A program made the translations under genes and the position numbers. The notes under the pieces are model-generated. The model had not been told where the DNA came from, did not search any database, and worked only from the letters and a program-made list of their open reading frames with translations. Shown here one piece after another: positions 48,561 through 56,363 of a stretch of DNA of 64,000 nt. The stretch is taken from positions 496,001 through 560,000 of the forward strand of contig NZ_RKHG01000001.1 in the NCBI RefSeq assembly GCF_003752415.1. Direction: 5' to 3'. Origin of the DNA: Luteococcus japonicus. GTDB lineage: Bacteria > Actinomycetota > Actinomycetes > Propionibacteriales > Propionibacteriaceae. Within the stretch, counting starts at the first letter, position 1, and each line of letters starts with the position of its first letter.

Positions 48561-49763
48561 ATGACATCGAAGGCACGAGGCTCCGAGGAGACCAAGCAAC
48601 GAGGCAAGCGGGGAAGCTGGGGCGGAATTCGGAAGCTGCCCAGCGGGCGTTACCAAGCGCGATACGTGGGCCCCGATCTGGTTCGACGCACTGCACCCAT
48701 GACCTTCTCCACGAAGGGTGATGCGCAAGCCTGGCTCGCAACCCAGAGCGCTGCGGTCACCGAGCACCGATGGAGGCCGGATCCAGTCGAGCAGACCCAG
48801 GAGACCTTGGCCACCTATGCGCCACAGTGGCTGGCGATGCGAGACTTGAAGCCGCGCACCCGCTCCGAGTACCGGCGCAACATGAAGTCCTTCACCGAGC
48901 ATCCAATCGGCTCGGTGCCCCTACCGAGCATCACTCGTCGGAGCGTCCGGGAGTGGTACGCCAGCCTCGATCCTTCCAAGCCCACCGCACGCGCCCACCG
49001 GTACGCGCTGCTCTCCACGATTCTCACCACGGCAGTGGAGGACGAGCTCATCACGGTGAACCCCGCACGCCTGCGTGGAGCAGGCCGGGCCAAGGCCACT
49101 GTCGCGATTCGCCCCGCGACAGTCGACGAGCTGCAACGGATCGCTGACGCCATGCCCGCGCGATACCGGGCCATGGTCCACGTGGCTGCCTGGTGCGCGC
49201 TCCGGTTCGGCGAACTGACAGAACTGCGCCGCGAGGACGTCGACCTCGCCCAAGGGGTGATTCGAGTTCGTCGCGCGGTCGGGTGGGTCAAGGACGGCAG
49301 CGGCATCGCGGTCCCGGTGGTCGGGACACCGAAGTCAGTTGCGGGCATTCGCGACGTCACCATCCCTCCGCACATCATTCCCATCCTGCACGAGCACCTT
49401 ACGCTGCACACTGGCGCTGGACGTCGCGCTCTGGTCTTCCCCAACAGCCAAGGCGAGCACATGCACCACGGCTCCCTCTACAAGGTCTTCAAACCGGCAC
49501 GAGCAGCCGCCGGACGTCCTGACCTGCGTTGGCATGACCTGCGTCACACTGGCGCGACCCTCGCGGCGCAGGCAGGCGCCACGACCAAGGAACTGATGGA
49601 CAGGCTTGGCCACACCACAGCGGGTGTCGCCATGCGCTATCAGCACGTCGCTGATGGTCGATCCGCGGAGATTGCGCAACGCCTGTCCCAGCTGGCCCTG
49701 GGCCACGAGCCCTCGCGCGGTGACCGCCCACAGCCCGTCAGAGACGAGCCAACCGAATCTTGA
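48561..49763 (+). CDS. int: Tyrosine-type site-specific integrase
   Basis: 400 residues from the ATG at MTSKARGSEE. The N-terminal arm-binding region (GIRKLPSGRYQARYVGPD) and a SAM-like core-binding domain are followed by the catalytic domain: AWCALRFGELTELRREDV (first Arg), LRWHDLRHTGATLAAQAG (His-x-x-Arg) and LGHTTAGVAMRYQHV (His and nucleophile Tyr). It inserts and excises the element at the tRNA-derived site 170 bases upstream. Typical of actinobacterial ICEs and integrative plasmids; no separate excisionase gene was recognised. Confidence 0.93.
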   Translation: MTSKARGSEETKQRGKRGSWGGIRKLPSGRYQARYVGPDLVRRTAPMTFSTKGDAQAWLATQSAAVTEHRWRPDPVEQTQETLATYAPQWLAMRDLKPRTRSEYRRNMKSFTEHPIGSVPLPSITRRSVREWYASLDPSKPTARAHRYALLSTILTTAVEDELITVNPARLRGAGRAKATVAIRPATVDELQRIADAMPARYRAMVHVAAWCALRFGELTELRREDVDLAQGVIRVRRAVGWVKDGSGIAVPVVGTPKSVAGIRDVTIPPHIIPILHEHLTLHTGAGRRALVFPNSQGEHMHHGSLYKVFKPARAAAGRPDLRWHDLRHTGATLAAQAGATTKELMDRLGHTTAGVAMRYQHVADGRSAEIAQRLSQLALGHEPSRGDRPQPVRDEPTES

Positions 49764-49879
49764 GCGCACCGGACCCGCATCCAGGACAATCAAGCATCTG
49801 CCACTGGTACCGCGCTGACTGAGGTAGCAGGGCGTAGCATCACGGTTCCACAACTCATCTCACCGCAAGGACTTCGCAC

Positions 49880-50455
49880 ATGTCGACACCACTCGCCCTC
49901 CGAGCCTGGGTCGACGAATCCGGCTCTGACCATGCCCGAGACCCCGGGACCTACATTCTCGCCGCCGCTGTCGTGTCCACCACCGAAGAGGACACGGTCC
50001 GCACGGTGATGTCGTCGCTTCGCATGTCCCAACGCAAGGTCCACTGGCGCGACGAAGGCACCCGCCGGCGGCAGGCCATCATCGAAGCCATCGCCAACAC
50101 CTGCATAGAACACATCGTCGTCGTTCGCCAGAGAATCCCCGCCGAACGGCGCACCGAGCGCGCCCGACGAAAATGTCTGGAGCGCTTGATCACCGAACTC
50201 GAAGCGCGCGGCATCCACGAGCTGGTCCTGGAATCCCGGGGCCCATCCGACGACCGACGCGACATCGACATGCTCAACGCCCTCCGGAGCCAACACAGGA
50301 CATCGCCCGCCACCACTCTCCACCATCGGGTCGGTGCTGGGGAACCCATGCTCTGGGTCCCAGACAGCATCTGCGGCGCAATCTCCAGCCTTCGCACCGG
50401 CGATGAAACGTACGCCGCCGCGCTGGGGGAAGCCCTCACCATCGTCGACGTGTGA
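49880..50455 (+). CDS. DUF3800-like protein
   Basis: 191 residues. It starts RAWVDESGSDHARDPGTYIL, the D-E-S-G-(S/T) motif of DUF3800 proteins, which have an RNase H-like fold with conserved acidic residues. ELVLESRGPSDDRRDIDML and LWVPDSICGAISS follow the expected later strands, with the second Asp. Common in mobile elements and defence islands; a nuclease role has been suggested for the family but not shown here. Confidence 0.7.
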   Translation: MSTPLALRAWVDESGSDHARDPGTYILAAAVVSTTEEDTVRTVMSSLRMSQRKVHWRDEGTRRRQAIIEAIANTCIEHIVVVRQRIPAERRTERARRKCLERLITELEARGIHELVLESRGPSDDRRDIDMLNALRSQHRTSPATTLHHRVGAGEPMLWVPDSICGAISSLRTGDETYAAALGEALTIVDV

Positions 50456-50652
50456 GCCAGAACGAACGCGAGCCCCGGGCCCTGTCTTCCGGCAGGACAT
50501 CCCGAGGCTCACTTCCAACACCCTCGAAAGGGCTGGCGATGTCTTTACTATACCCCAGTTGAGTGCCCGTCGGGATCCGCCAACGAGAACTTTGCCTCCG
50601 AGTCCCAGACGTCCTGGTGCTCGCGGGACCGGATGTGTCGGCTTGAGGCCAT

Positions 50653-50820
50653 ATGACGTCCACACCACTTGATCTGACGGCAGATCGCCCCCTCGTCATC
50701 GAACAGCTGCTCCTCCAAGCCGACGACCTCAGCGCCGCCGGCGCACCCCACGACCAGGTCGACGACCTCATCCACGCCGTCCTGGAACTACTCACCGACC
50801 AAACGCATGCGGTACGGTGA
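50653..50820 (+). CDS. Small coupled ORF before ardC
   Basis: 55 codons, MTSTPLDLTADRPLVIEQ..., acidic and helical (LLLQADDLSAAGAPHDQVDD). Its TGA shares a base with the ATG of the following antirestriction-like gene (TGATG), so translation is probably coupled. Short acidic proteins of this kind are hard to assign; an anti-restriction DNA mimic is a guess based only on charge and location. Confidence 0.55.
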   Translation: MTSTPLDLTADRPLVIEQLLLQADDLSAAGAPHDQVDDLIHAVLELLTDQTHAVR

Positions 50821-51923
50821 TGGCCCGCCGACCACCCAGCGAAACCCAGAAGGCAGAACGAGCAGAACAACTCGAGCACCTGCACGCGCAGATCGCCGAC
50901 AAGGTCGCCAACCTCACCACATCGGGCCAGTGGCAGGCGTGGCTGCGCGTCGCCAGCCGCTTCCACCAGTACAGCTTCAACAACACCATCCTGATCTGGA
51001 CCCAACGGCCCGACGCCACCCTGGTCGCCGGCTACACCACCTGGCAGAAGAGCTTCCACCGCCAGGTCACCCGCGGCGAACACGGCATCCGCATCCTCGC
51101 ACCCGTCACCCGCCGCCTCCCCAAACTCAAGCCCGACGGCACACCCGTGCTCGATGACAAGGGCAAACCGGTGATGGCCACCCAGATCGTCGGGGTCAAG
51201 CCGACCAGCGTCTTCGACATCAGCCAAACCACCGGCGACCCCGTCCCGGAACCGCCCCGCCCCGCCCTGCTGACCGGCCGGGCCCCGGAGGGTCTCTGGC
51301 AATCCCTCGCCAGCTTGGTCCACGCGCAGGGCTTCCGCCTGGAGCGGGGCGACTGCCGCGGCGCGAACGGGTACACCGACTACACCTCCCGAACCGTCAA
51401 GGTCCGCGACGACGTCGACGACGCCCAAGCCGTCAAGACCCTCGCCCACGAACTCGGTCACGTCCTACTCCACCAGCCCACCACCGACGGCGCCCCGGTC
51501 TGTCGGGACAGGCGCGAGGTCGAAGCCGAATCCGTCGCCTACCTCGTAACCGCCGCCCACGGCCTCGACAGCAGCCAGTACACCTTCACCTACGTCGCCT
51601 GCTGGGCCGAACAAGCCCTCCCCCACCACAAGGAAGGCACCACCATCGCAGACGTCATCCACACCACCGGCAACCGCGTCCTCAAGACCGCGCACCAGAT
51701 CCTCGACGCCACCGCCGCACCAGACAACACCCAGCCCATAGGCCAAGCCTTGACAGAGGCTGTCACCCGCAACGTCGCGGCGGACCGCACGGCGCTGCTG
51801 CTCGAAGAGGCCGGCTCCCCGGTGGCACTCCAGGCAGCGGCCATCTCGAGACCGGCCCATCAGGTTGAGGTGTCGCGGTCATCCCTTCGCCGTGGGAGCA
51901 GTCCTGCAGCTCCACCTCGGTGA
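50820..51923 (+). CDS. ArdC-type antirestriction protein with ImmA/IrrE-like metallopeptidase domain
   Basis: 367 residues. Residues about 15-110 are the ArdC N-terminal ssDNA-binding domain (WLRVASRFHQYSFNNTILIW, VAGYTTWQKSFHRQVTRGEH). Residues about 195-240 contain the zinc motif VKTLAHELGHVLLH and REVEAESVAYLVTAAHGLD, the metallopeptidase-like signature. ArdC proteins protect incoming conjugative DNA from host restriction. The C-terminal 50 residues are weak and run into the broken MFS gene. A GTG one codon earlier is possible. Confidence 0.88.
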   Translation: MARRPPSETQKAERAEQLEHLHAQIADKVANLTTSGQWQAWLRVASRFHQYSFNNTILIWTQRPDATLVAGYTTWQKSFHRQVTRGEHGIRILAPVTRRLPKLKPDGTPVLDDKGKPVMATQIVGVKPTSVFDISQTTGDPVPEPPRPALLTGRAPEGLWQSLASLVHAQGFRLERGDCRGANGYTDYTSRTVKVRDDVDDAQAVKTLAHELGHVLLHQPTTDGAPVCRDRREVEAESVAYLVTAAHGLDSSQYTFTYVACWAEQALPHHKEGTTIADVIHTTGNRVLKTAHQILDATAAPDNTQPIGQALTEAVTRNVAADRTALLLEEAGSPVALQAAAISRPAHQVEVSRSSLRRGSSPAAPPR

Positions 51924-51978
51924 GACGGGACAGCACATGGGCGCCTTGCGAGCGGCCAGTCAGGTGTTCGAGGCGTTG

Positions 51979-52245
51979 TCACTTCCCTGCCGGGTTGCCT
52001 GTCGTGGCGTGGAGGTCCTGTGCCTGACGCAGGTTGAGGACCGTGCGAGTCAGCATGGGCAGCATCGAGCACAGCATGCCGAGCGCGCCGGCCAGGGTTG
52101 CGGCGCGAGTGCCGTAGTGCTAGCCCAGGATTCCTGCGATGGCGCTTCCCAGTGGGATGGAGCCATACATGACTTGGGTGTAGGCGCCCGCGGAGCGAGT
52201 CAGCTGATCTTCCGGCGCTGGCTCGTGGTCACCGTGGGCCTCGCC
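51979..52245 (-). pseudogene. MFS efflux transporter, C-terminal remnant
   Basis: The minus frame reads GAYTQVMYGSIPLGSAIAGI and, after an in-frame TAG at 52122-52120, HYGTRAATLAGALGMLCSML, then ends with a natural TGA. This is the last two or three helices of a major facilitator protein of the drug-efflux type. The matching N-terminus is at 53536-53934; the middle of the gene is missing and its place is taken by the cmtR-CDF cassette. Confidence 0.7.
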
Positions 52246-52416
52246 GGGGCCGGTTACGGGCTCTTCGCGTCCGCCCGCTGGGTTGCCGGCCTGGTGGCGA
52301 CGTGGAAGGGTCGCGGGATGCCGAGGTGGCCTCGCTGGCGCAAGAGGTGACCACGATTCCCGAGGGCAAGCGCGCGGAGCGGGTGCGGCAGCCCGTACAA
52401 CTGGGCGATTAGTCAA
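52246..52416 (+). other. Short coding-like scrap before cmtR
   Basis: Plus-strand residues VTVGLAGAGYGLFASARWVA (just left of and into this stretch) and, in another frame, LAQEVTTIPEGKRAERVRQP look like pieces of real protein but do not form one gene. Probably remnants carried in with the metal cassette. Confidence 0.3.
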
Positions 52417-52434
52417 TGAACACTGTATAGTTCA
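52417..52434 (+). promoter_or_regulatory. Candidate CmtR operator/promoter
   Basis: TGAAC-ACTGTATA-GTTCA is an inverted repeat that overlaps a good -10 hexamer (TATAGT, 52425-52430), 4 bases before the cmtR start. ArsR/SmtB-type repressors typically bind such sites and are displaced by metal. The spacing implies a leaderless or near-leaderless transcript. Confidence 0.65.
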
Positions 52435-52438
52435 GTCC

Positions 52439-52798
52439 ATGCTGACTATTGTTTCGCGCCTCGACGTCATGAACCGGCTCGGCCGGGCCATGGCGGACCC
52501 GACGCGCTCCAGGATCCTCATGACCCTGCTCGGCGGTCCGAGCTACCCGGCTGTGCTGTCGCGCGAGCTGGAGCTGACCCGCTCGAACGTGTCCAACCAC
52601 CTGACCTGCCTGCGCGACTGCGGGATCGTCGTCGCCGAGCCCGAGGGGCGGCAAACCCGCTACGAGATCGCCGACCCGCACCTCGCCGCGGCGCTGATGT
52701 CCCTGATCGACGTCACGCTCGCGGTGGACGAGGACGCGCCGTGCATCGACCCGGCGTGCTCGGTGTCGGGATGCTGCGGGACGGCGGTGGACGCATGA
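52439..52798 (+). CDS. cmtR: CmtR-type ArsR-family metal sensor
   Basis: 119 residues. ADPTRSRILMTLLGGPSYPA and LTRSNVSNHLTCLRDCGIVV form the winged helix with the C-x3-C-like pair of CmtR (Cys in LTCLRDC). The C-terminus, APCIDPACSVSGCC, is richer in Cys than Mycobacterium tuberculosis CmtR, which senses Cd and Pb. It should repress itself and the overlapping transporter gene until metal binds. Confidence 0.9.
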   Translation: MLTIVSRLDVMNRLGRAMADPTRSRILMTLLGGPSYPAVLSRELELTRSNVSNHLTCLRDCGIVVAEPEGRQTRYEIADPHLAAALMSLIDVTLAVDEDAPCIDPACSVSGCCGTAVDA

Positions 52799-53448
52799 GC
52801 GAGACTCTGACCACCGCGCGCCGCGCGACCCTGCACCGCCGCGTCCGCTTCATCGTCGGGTTCACGATCACCTACAACGTCATCGAGGCCATCGTCGCCG
52901 TCTGGGCGGGCGTCCTCGCGTCGTCCGCGGCGCTGATCGGCTTCGGGCTCGACTCGGTGGTCGAGGTGCTCTCGGCCGCTGCCATCGCCTGGCAGTTCAC
53001 CCGCAAGGACCCGGAGCAGTGGGAGAAGGTCACGGTCAAGGTGATCGCCGTCGCCTTCTTCGCTCTGGCGGCCTACGTCTCGGTCGATGCGGTGCTGGCC
53101 CTGGTCGGCCAAGAGGGTCCCGATCACAGCCCGCTGGGCCTCGGCATCACAGCGCTGAGCCTGGTCATCATGCCGCTGCTGGCGTGGATCGAGGTCCGGA
53201 CCGGGCGAGAGCTGGGCTCCAAGAGCGTGATGGCCGACGCCAAGCAGCTCATCCTCTGCGTCTACCTCTCCGGCGCGGTGTTCGTCGGCCTCATCCTGAA
53301 CAGCCTGTTCGGCTGGTGGTGGGCCGACTCCGTCGCGGCGCTTGTCGTGGCGGTGCTCGCGGTGCGCGAGGGCCTGGAGGCATGGCGCGGCGACGTCGAG
53401 TCGCCGTTCGAGGTGCTGGAGGACCTCGAGGACGAGGACGACGACTGA
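52795..53448 (+). CDS. Cation diffusion facilitator-type metal exporter
   Basis: 217 residues, six predicted membrane helices. GFTITYNVIEAIVAVWAGVL and ALIGFGLDSVVEVLSAAAIA place the G-x-x-x-D metal-site residues, and WWADSVAALVVAVLAVREGL the second pair (A-D-x-x-A). It lacks the large cytosolic C-domain of longer CDFs and ends in an acidic tail (EVLEDLEDEDDD). Overlaps cmtR by 4 bases (ATGA); both end at a shared terminator. Confidence 0.88.
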   Translation: MSETLTTARRATLHRRVRFIVGFTITYNVIEAIVAVWAGVLASSAALIGFGLDSVVEVLSAAAIAWQFTRKDPEQWEKVTVKVIAVAFFALAAYVSVDAVLALVGQEGPDHSPLGLGITALSLVIMPLLAWIEVRTGRELGSKSVMADAKQLILCVYLSGAVFVGLILNSLFGWWWADSVAALVVAVLAVREGLEAWRGDVESPFEVLEDLEDEDDD

Positions 53449-53469
53449 TTCCCACGAGAGGATGACGGA

Positions 53470-53502
53470 GGAGGCCCCCGGAGCTCTGCTTCTGGGGCCT
53501 CC
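53470..53502 (+). terminator. Terminator of the cmtR-CDF pair
   Basis: GGAGGCCCC and GGGGCCTCC form a perfect 9-bp stem with a 15-base loop, 21 bases past the transporter stop. Confidence 0.65.
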
Positions 53503-53535
53503 GCGGTTCCGCCAGTGTCACGACTCCGACATGCG

Positions 53536-53934
53536 CTAGGAGAAGCCGACCACGCCGAAACACACCGCGGCACACCCGGCAACGAACGCGAGGAGCACCA
53601 AAAGCGGGACCGACAACCACCCGCCCAGCCAGGCGATCGGGACAACAGCCATCGCAGCGCCCTGGAACAGATTGGCCGGCAACATCACCTTGCGGGCATC
53701 CCTACCTTCAAGGACGTGCCCCGCGATGAGCGAGAACAACAGGTACGGCAGCATCGCGGCCGTGGCCACCCACCCCACCTGCGCCGGAGTCCCGTGCAAG
53801 GTCACCGCAGTGACCAGCGGCAACGCCATCGCCGCCACCTGGCTGCCGAAACTACTCACGCTCTGCCCAAACCAATACTACGCGAAGCTCCGGTCGTCAC
53901 GGACCAGTCTTGCGATCGGGTCCCTCACAGCCAC
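53536..53934 (-). pseudogene. MFS efflux transporter, N-terminal remnant
   Basis: From a GTG the frame reads RDPIARLVRDDRSFA, then an in-frame TAG (53880-53878), then YWFGQSVSSFGSQVAAMALP, LLFSLIAGHVLEGRDARKVM and AGCAAVCFGVVGFS before a stop. These are helices 1 to about 4 of a macrolide-efflux-like MFS protein, including the loop-2/3 G-x-x-x-D-R-x-x-R-R-like motif. The rest of the gene is missing; the C-terminal end is 1.3 kb away at 51979-52245 on the same strand. Confidence 0.75.
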
Positions 53935-53942
53935 CGCCTAGC

Positions 53943-54020
53943 CTCACAAGTTTGATGCTTTCTACTTGTGAGATCCTGCCGCATAAACGGCTCACAGGCA
54001 ACAGGTGCCTAGACTGTGAG
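53943..54020. promoter_or_regulatory. Two palindromic operators between the MFS remnant and the CGNR gene
   Basis: CTCACAAGT (53943-53951) and ACTTGTGAG (53964-53972) are a perfect 9-bp inverted repeat with a 12-base spacer. CTCACAG (53991-53997) and CTGTGAG (54014-54020) are a second pair with the same CTCACA half-site. Two sites between divergent genes suggest that the CGNR protein controlled both itself and the efflux gene. Confidence 0.7.
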
Positions 54021-54035
54021 GATGGAGGTTGAATA

Positions 54036-54608
54036 ATGGCACGTTTCAGTCACATCGCCGGCGACGTCGCCCTGGACCTGATCAACACGGTCGAGTGGCG
54101 ACTGTCCGACGAGGACCGAGAAGAGGATCTCAACGACTTCGGCGACGTCATGGCCTGGTGCCTGGAATCCGCGCTGATCCATAACGAGGAAGCCAAAGCC
54201 CTTCAGGTGCCGCCCGGTGAGGCTGCCACGGAACATGCCAAGGTCCTCGCATTGCGCGAGGCGCTGTACGGCGCACTGTTCACCGACGACGCCGACGCAG
54301 GCCAAGTCATCACCGACGAGCTCCACCAAGCACTCACCGCAGCCACCTACACCCCCGCTGCCGATGGATGGCGCTGGCACGACCGCACGCTCACCCCTGC
54401 CACCCCACGCCACCGGATCGCCCGAAGCATCATGGCCCTGCTCGCACGCTCCGACCTGGACCGGCTCCACCAGTGCGAGGACGCCCACTGCGGCTGGGTC
54501 TTCCTCGACACATCCAGAGCCCACAACCGACGCTGGTGCGTCACCAAGGACTGCGGCGACCGCAACCGATCCCGCGCCTACTACGCCCGACAGAAGACTG
54601 GGAAGTAA
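54036..54608 (+). CDS. CGNR zinc-finger (ABATE) regulator
   Basis: 190 residues, start fixed by GGAGGTTGAATA. ALDLINTVEWRLSDEDREED is the N-terminal ABATE ligand-binding-like part, and CEDAHCGWVFLDTS followed by RRWCVTKDCGDRNRSRAYYA is the C-terminal CGNR zinc-finger, here with C-G-D-R in place of C-G-N-R. Regulators of this type often control a neighbouring efflux pump or enzyme; the broken MFS gene is its divergent neighbour. Confidence 0.88.
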   Translation: MARFSHIAGDVALDLINTVEWRLSDEDREEDLNDFGDVMAWCLESALIHNEEAKALQVPPGEAATEHAKVLALREALYGALFTDDADAGQVITDELHQALTAATYTPAADGWRWHDRTLTPATPRHRIARSIMALLARSDLDRLHQCEDAHCGWVFLDTSRAHNRRWCVTKDCGDRNRSRAYYARQKTGK

Positions 54609-54703
54609 CCAGCTGAACACGAACGGGTTTCGAGCGCCCTTGGAGCATGACAATGGCCGAGCGACCGGAAGGTCGCCTCAACCCCACTGACTGCGCCTGG
54701 CCG

Positions 54704-55075
54704 TCACTCCGGCACCGAGACGAGACAGAACGGGTGGCCAGCGGGGTCGACGAAGATGCGCCACGCCTTCGGCCCCGGATCCATCACCCCAGTCAGCGGC
54801 GTCCCACCGGCACGCTCAACCGTGGCAGACGCAGCCTGCAGGTCGTCGACCAGGAGATCGAAGTGCACCTGCTGCTGACCAGACTCGCCAGGCCACGGAG
54901 GCGGCACATAGCCCTCGACGCGATGGAACGAGAACCGACCGACCGGTTCCCACTGCAGGGTTAGCCAGTCGTCCGTGCCCTCGGCTGGCGCGAGGTCCAA
55001 GACGTCCTGCCAGAACGCGGCCACTGGGACGGGATCGTCGCACTCGAACACCAACTGCGTCAGGACGGCCATCAT
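54704..55075 (-). CDS. VOC-family glyoxalase-like protein
   Basis: 123 residues. TQLVFECDDPVPVAAFWQDV and VHFDLLVDDLQAASATVE are the two beta-alpha-beta-beta-beta repeats of the vicinal oxygen chelate fold; the end, WRIFVDPAGHPFCLV, is the usual closing motif. Small-molecule binding or resistance role possible; substrate unknown. Start could be either of two adjacent ATG codons. Confidence 0.82.
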   Translation of the reverse strand: MMAVLTQLVFECDDPVPVAAFWQDVLDLAPAEGTDDWLTLQWEPVGRFSFHRVEGYVPPPWPGESGQQQVHFDLLVDDLQAASATVERAGGTPLTGVMDPGPKAWRIFVDPAGHPFCLVSVPE

Positions 55076-55269
55076 GACGACACCGTAGCGACACGTCCAT
55101 GTTCAGCGGGGCCGTGCACACGAACCTCGCTCCTCTGCAGCAGCTGCCAGCCGCGCGGTGTCGATGGCAATGCGCACCGCCCCCACAGCTCATCCCAGCC
55201 GTCCCACAGCTCATCCCACGGAATCCAGCCGTCGGCTTGGACCTCAGCACACGGTGAGGAACCCAACAC
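55072..55269 (-). pseudogene. Unassigned fragment with internal duplication
   Basis: The frame reads VQADGWIPWDELWDGWDELWG, where WDELW is repeated because a 16-bp DNA segment (CCCACAGCTCATCCCA) occurs at 55182-55197 and 55203-55218. The natural-looking ends (RGWQLLQRSEVRVHGP) suggest a truncated protein. Family not recognised. Confidence 0.3.
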
Positions 55270-55293
55270 CGCATTCGGGACAAAGGGTGCGGT

Positions 55294-55655
55294 TCACGAG
55301 GCCAGACGCGGGCCCGCGTGACCAGCGAGCAACTGCCACAAACCATCGCAGCGCACCCACGTCATGGTGATCAGCAGGCGGAACTGCTCACCGTCGCGCA
55401 GAGGGTCGACAACCGTCCCAGTGACGATGGCCGTGTCGCCGACGACGCGCACCACGGGGCCTTCGAGGCGCTGGGAGGTGAAGCTGACCGCGGTCGTGTT
55501 GCGGCGCCAATACTCGTCGCGGTCCAGCACCAGCCCTGCGTAGCTGGGCCAGACACACTCGGGATGCATCAGCAGCCGCAACCCCTCGGCATCTTGCTCA
55601 GCAAGGCACGTGCCGGGGCCTCAACCAGGTGGAGGACGTCCTCGGCGGTGCTCAT
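55294..55655 (-). pseudogene. NTF2/SnoaL-like protein, frameshifted
   Basis: The start frame reads MSTAEDVLHLVEA and the following frame LAEQDAEGLRLLMHPECVW, then EYWRRNTTAVSFTSQRLEGP and VRVVGDTAIVTGTV to the end. Together they match a small nuclear-transport-factor-2-like (DUF4440-type) protein. The join needs one extra C within GAGGCCCCGGC, so a single-base deletion or a sequencing error breaks the gene. Confidence 0.65.
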
Positions 55656-55780
55656 ACCGGAAGGCTAGCCGCCAGAGAGCCCCCGCGCCCTCGACATGCA
55701 CGGGCATCAACTCACGCGCAGGGTCGTTGACTCCAGAGCCCGTGCGAGGTGTGGCGGTGCGCGTTGCCTGAGCTCGAGCC

Positions 55781-56311
55781 ATGGCCTCACCTGAGATCCA
55801 GCTGCGCAACGGTCGCGCGGGCGACGTCACTCGCATGGTCCAGTTGCTGACCGATGATCGCGTTCGCCATCTGGGCGGCCCCCGGCCGAAGTCCATCGCC
55901 TGGGCGGTCGCTGTTGTCAGTGTGGTTGGAGCGCGGTGTGGGCGTCGCAGATGGGCCCAGATCGTCTCGGACGCACGCAGTGGACGGATGCTGGGCACGG
56001 TGGTGGCGGATCGGCGCAACCCGGATCGACCCGGACACGTCCGCCCGGAGGGGCGAGAGTTGGAGCTGTCCTACGTCCTACTGCCCGACGCCTGGGGACG
56101 AGGCATCGCGGAGGCCGCGTGCCGGGAACTGCTGGCGCGAGTGACGTCGGAGGTCCGAGGCGACGAACCCGTCCTGGTTGTCACCCAAACGTCGAATCAG
56201 AAGGCCCTGGCCCTGGCGGCACGGCTTGGATTCGTGGCCTGCGGGGAGTTCGTGGAATTCGGCTCCGCCCAGCAATTGCTGACGGCATCTCTCACCACCT
56301 TTGACGCGTGA
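55781..56311 (+). CDS. GNAT family N-acetyltransferase
   Basis: 176 residues. The C-terminal half follows the GNAT plan: LELSYVLLPDAWGRGIAEAA contains the acetyl-CoA loop (here D-A-W-G-R-G-I-A), and VTQTSNQKALALAARLGFV is motif B. The middle (AVAVVSVVGARCGRRRWAQI) is less conserved. Acceptor unknown; a resistance or modification role is possible in a mobile element. Confidence 0.8.
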   Translation: MASPEIQLRNGRAGDVTRMVQLLTDDRVRHLGGPRPKSIAWAVAVVSVVGARCGRRRWAQIVSDARSGRMLGTVVADRRNPDRPGHVRPEGRELELSYVLLPDAWGRGIAEAACRELLARVTSEVRGDEPVLVVTQTSNQKALALAARLGFVACGEFVEFGSAQQLLTASLTTFDA

Positions 56312-56363
56312 TCGTCGCGCAGCCATCTCGGCTGCAGAGAGGCACGGGCGTACCGGTGCCAGA

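Noticed and set aside
51979-53934. Stop-codon recoding in the MFS gene as a firm claim
   Set aside because: Both halves are clearly remnants of a gene with its centre missing, so amber codons are best explained as decay. Kept only as a low-interest observation.
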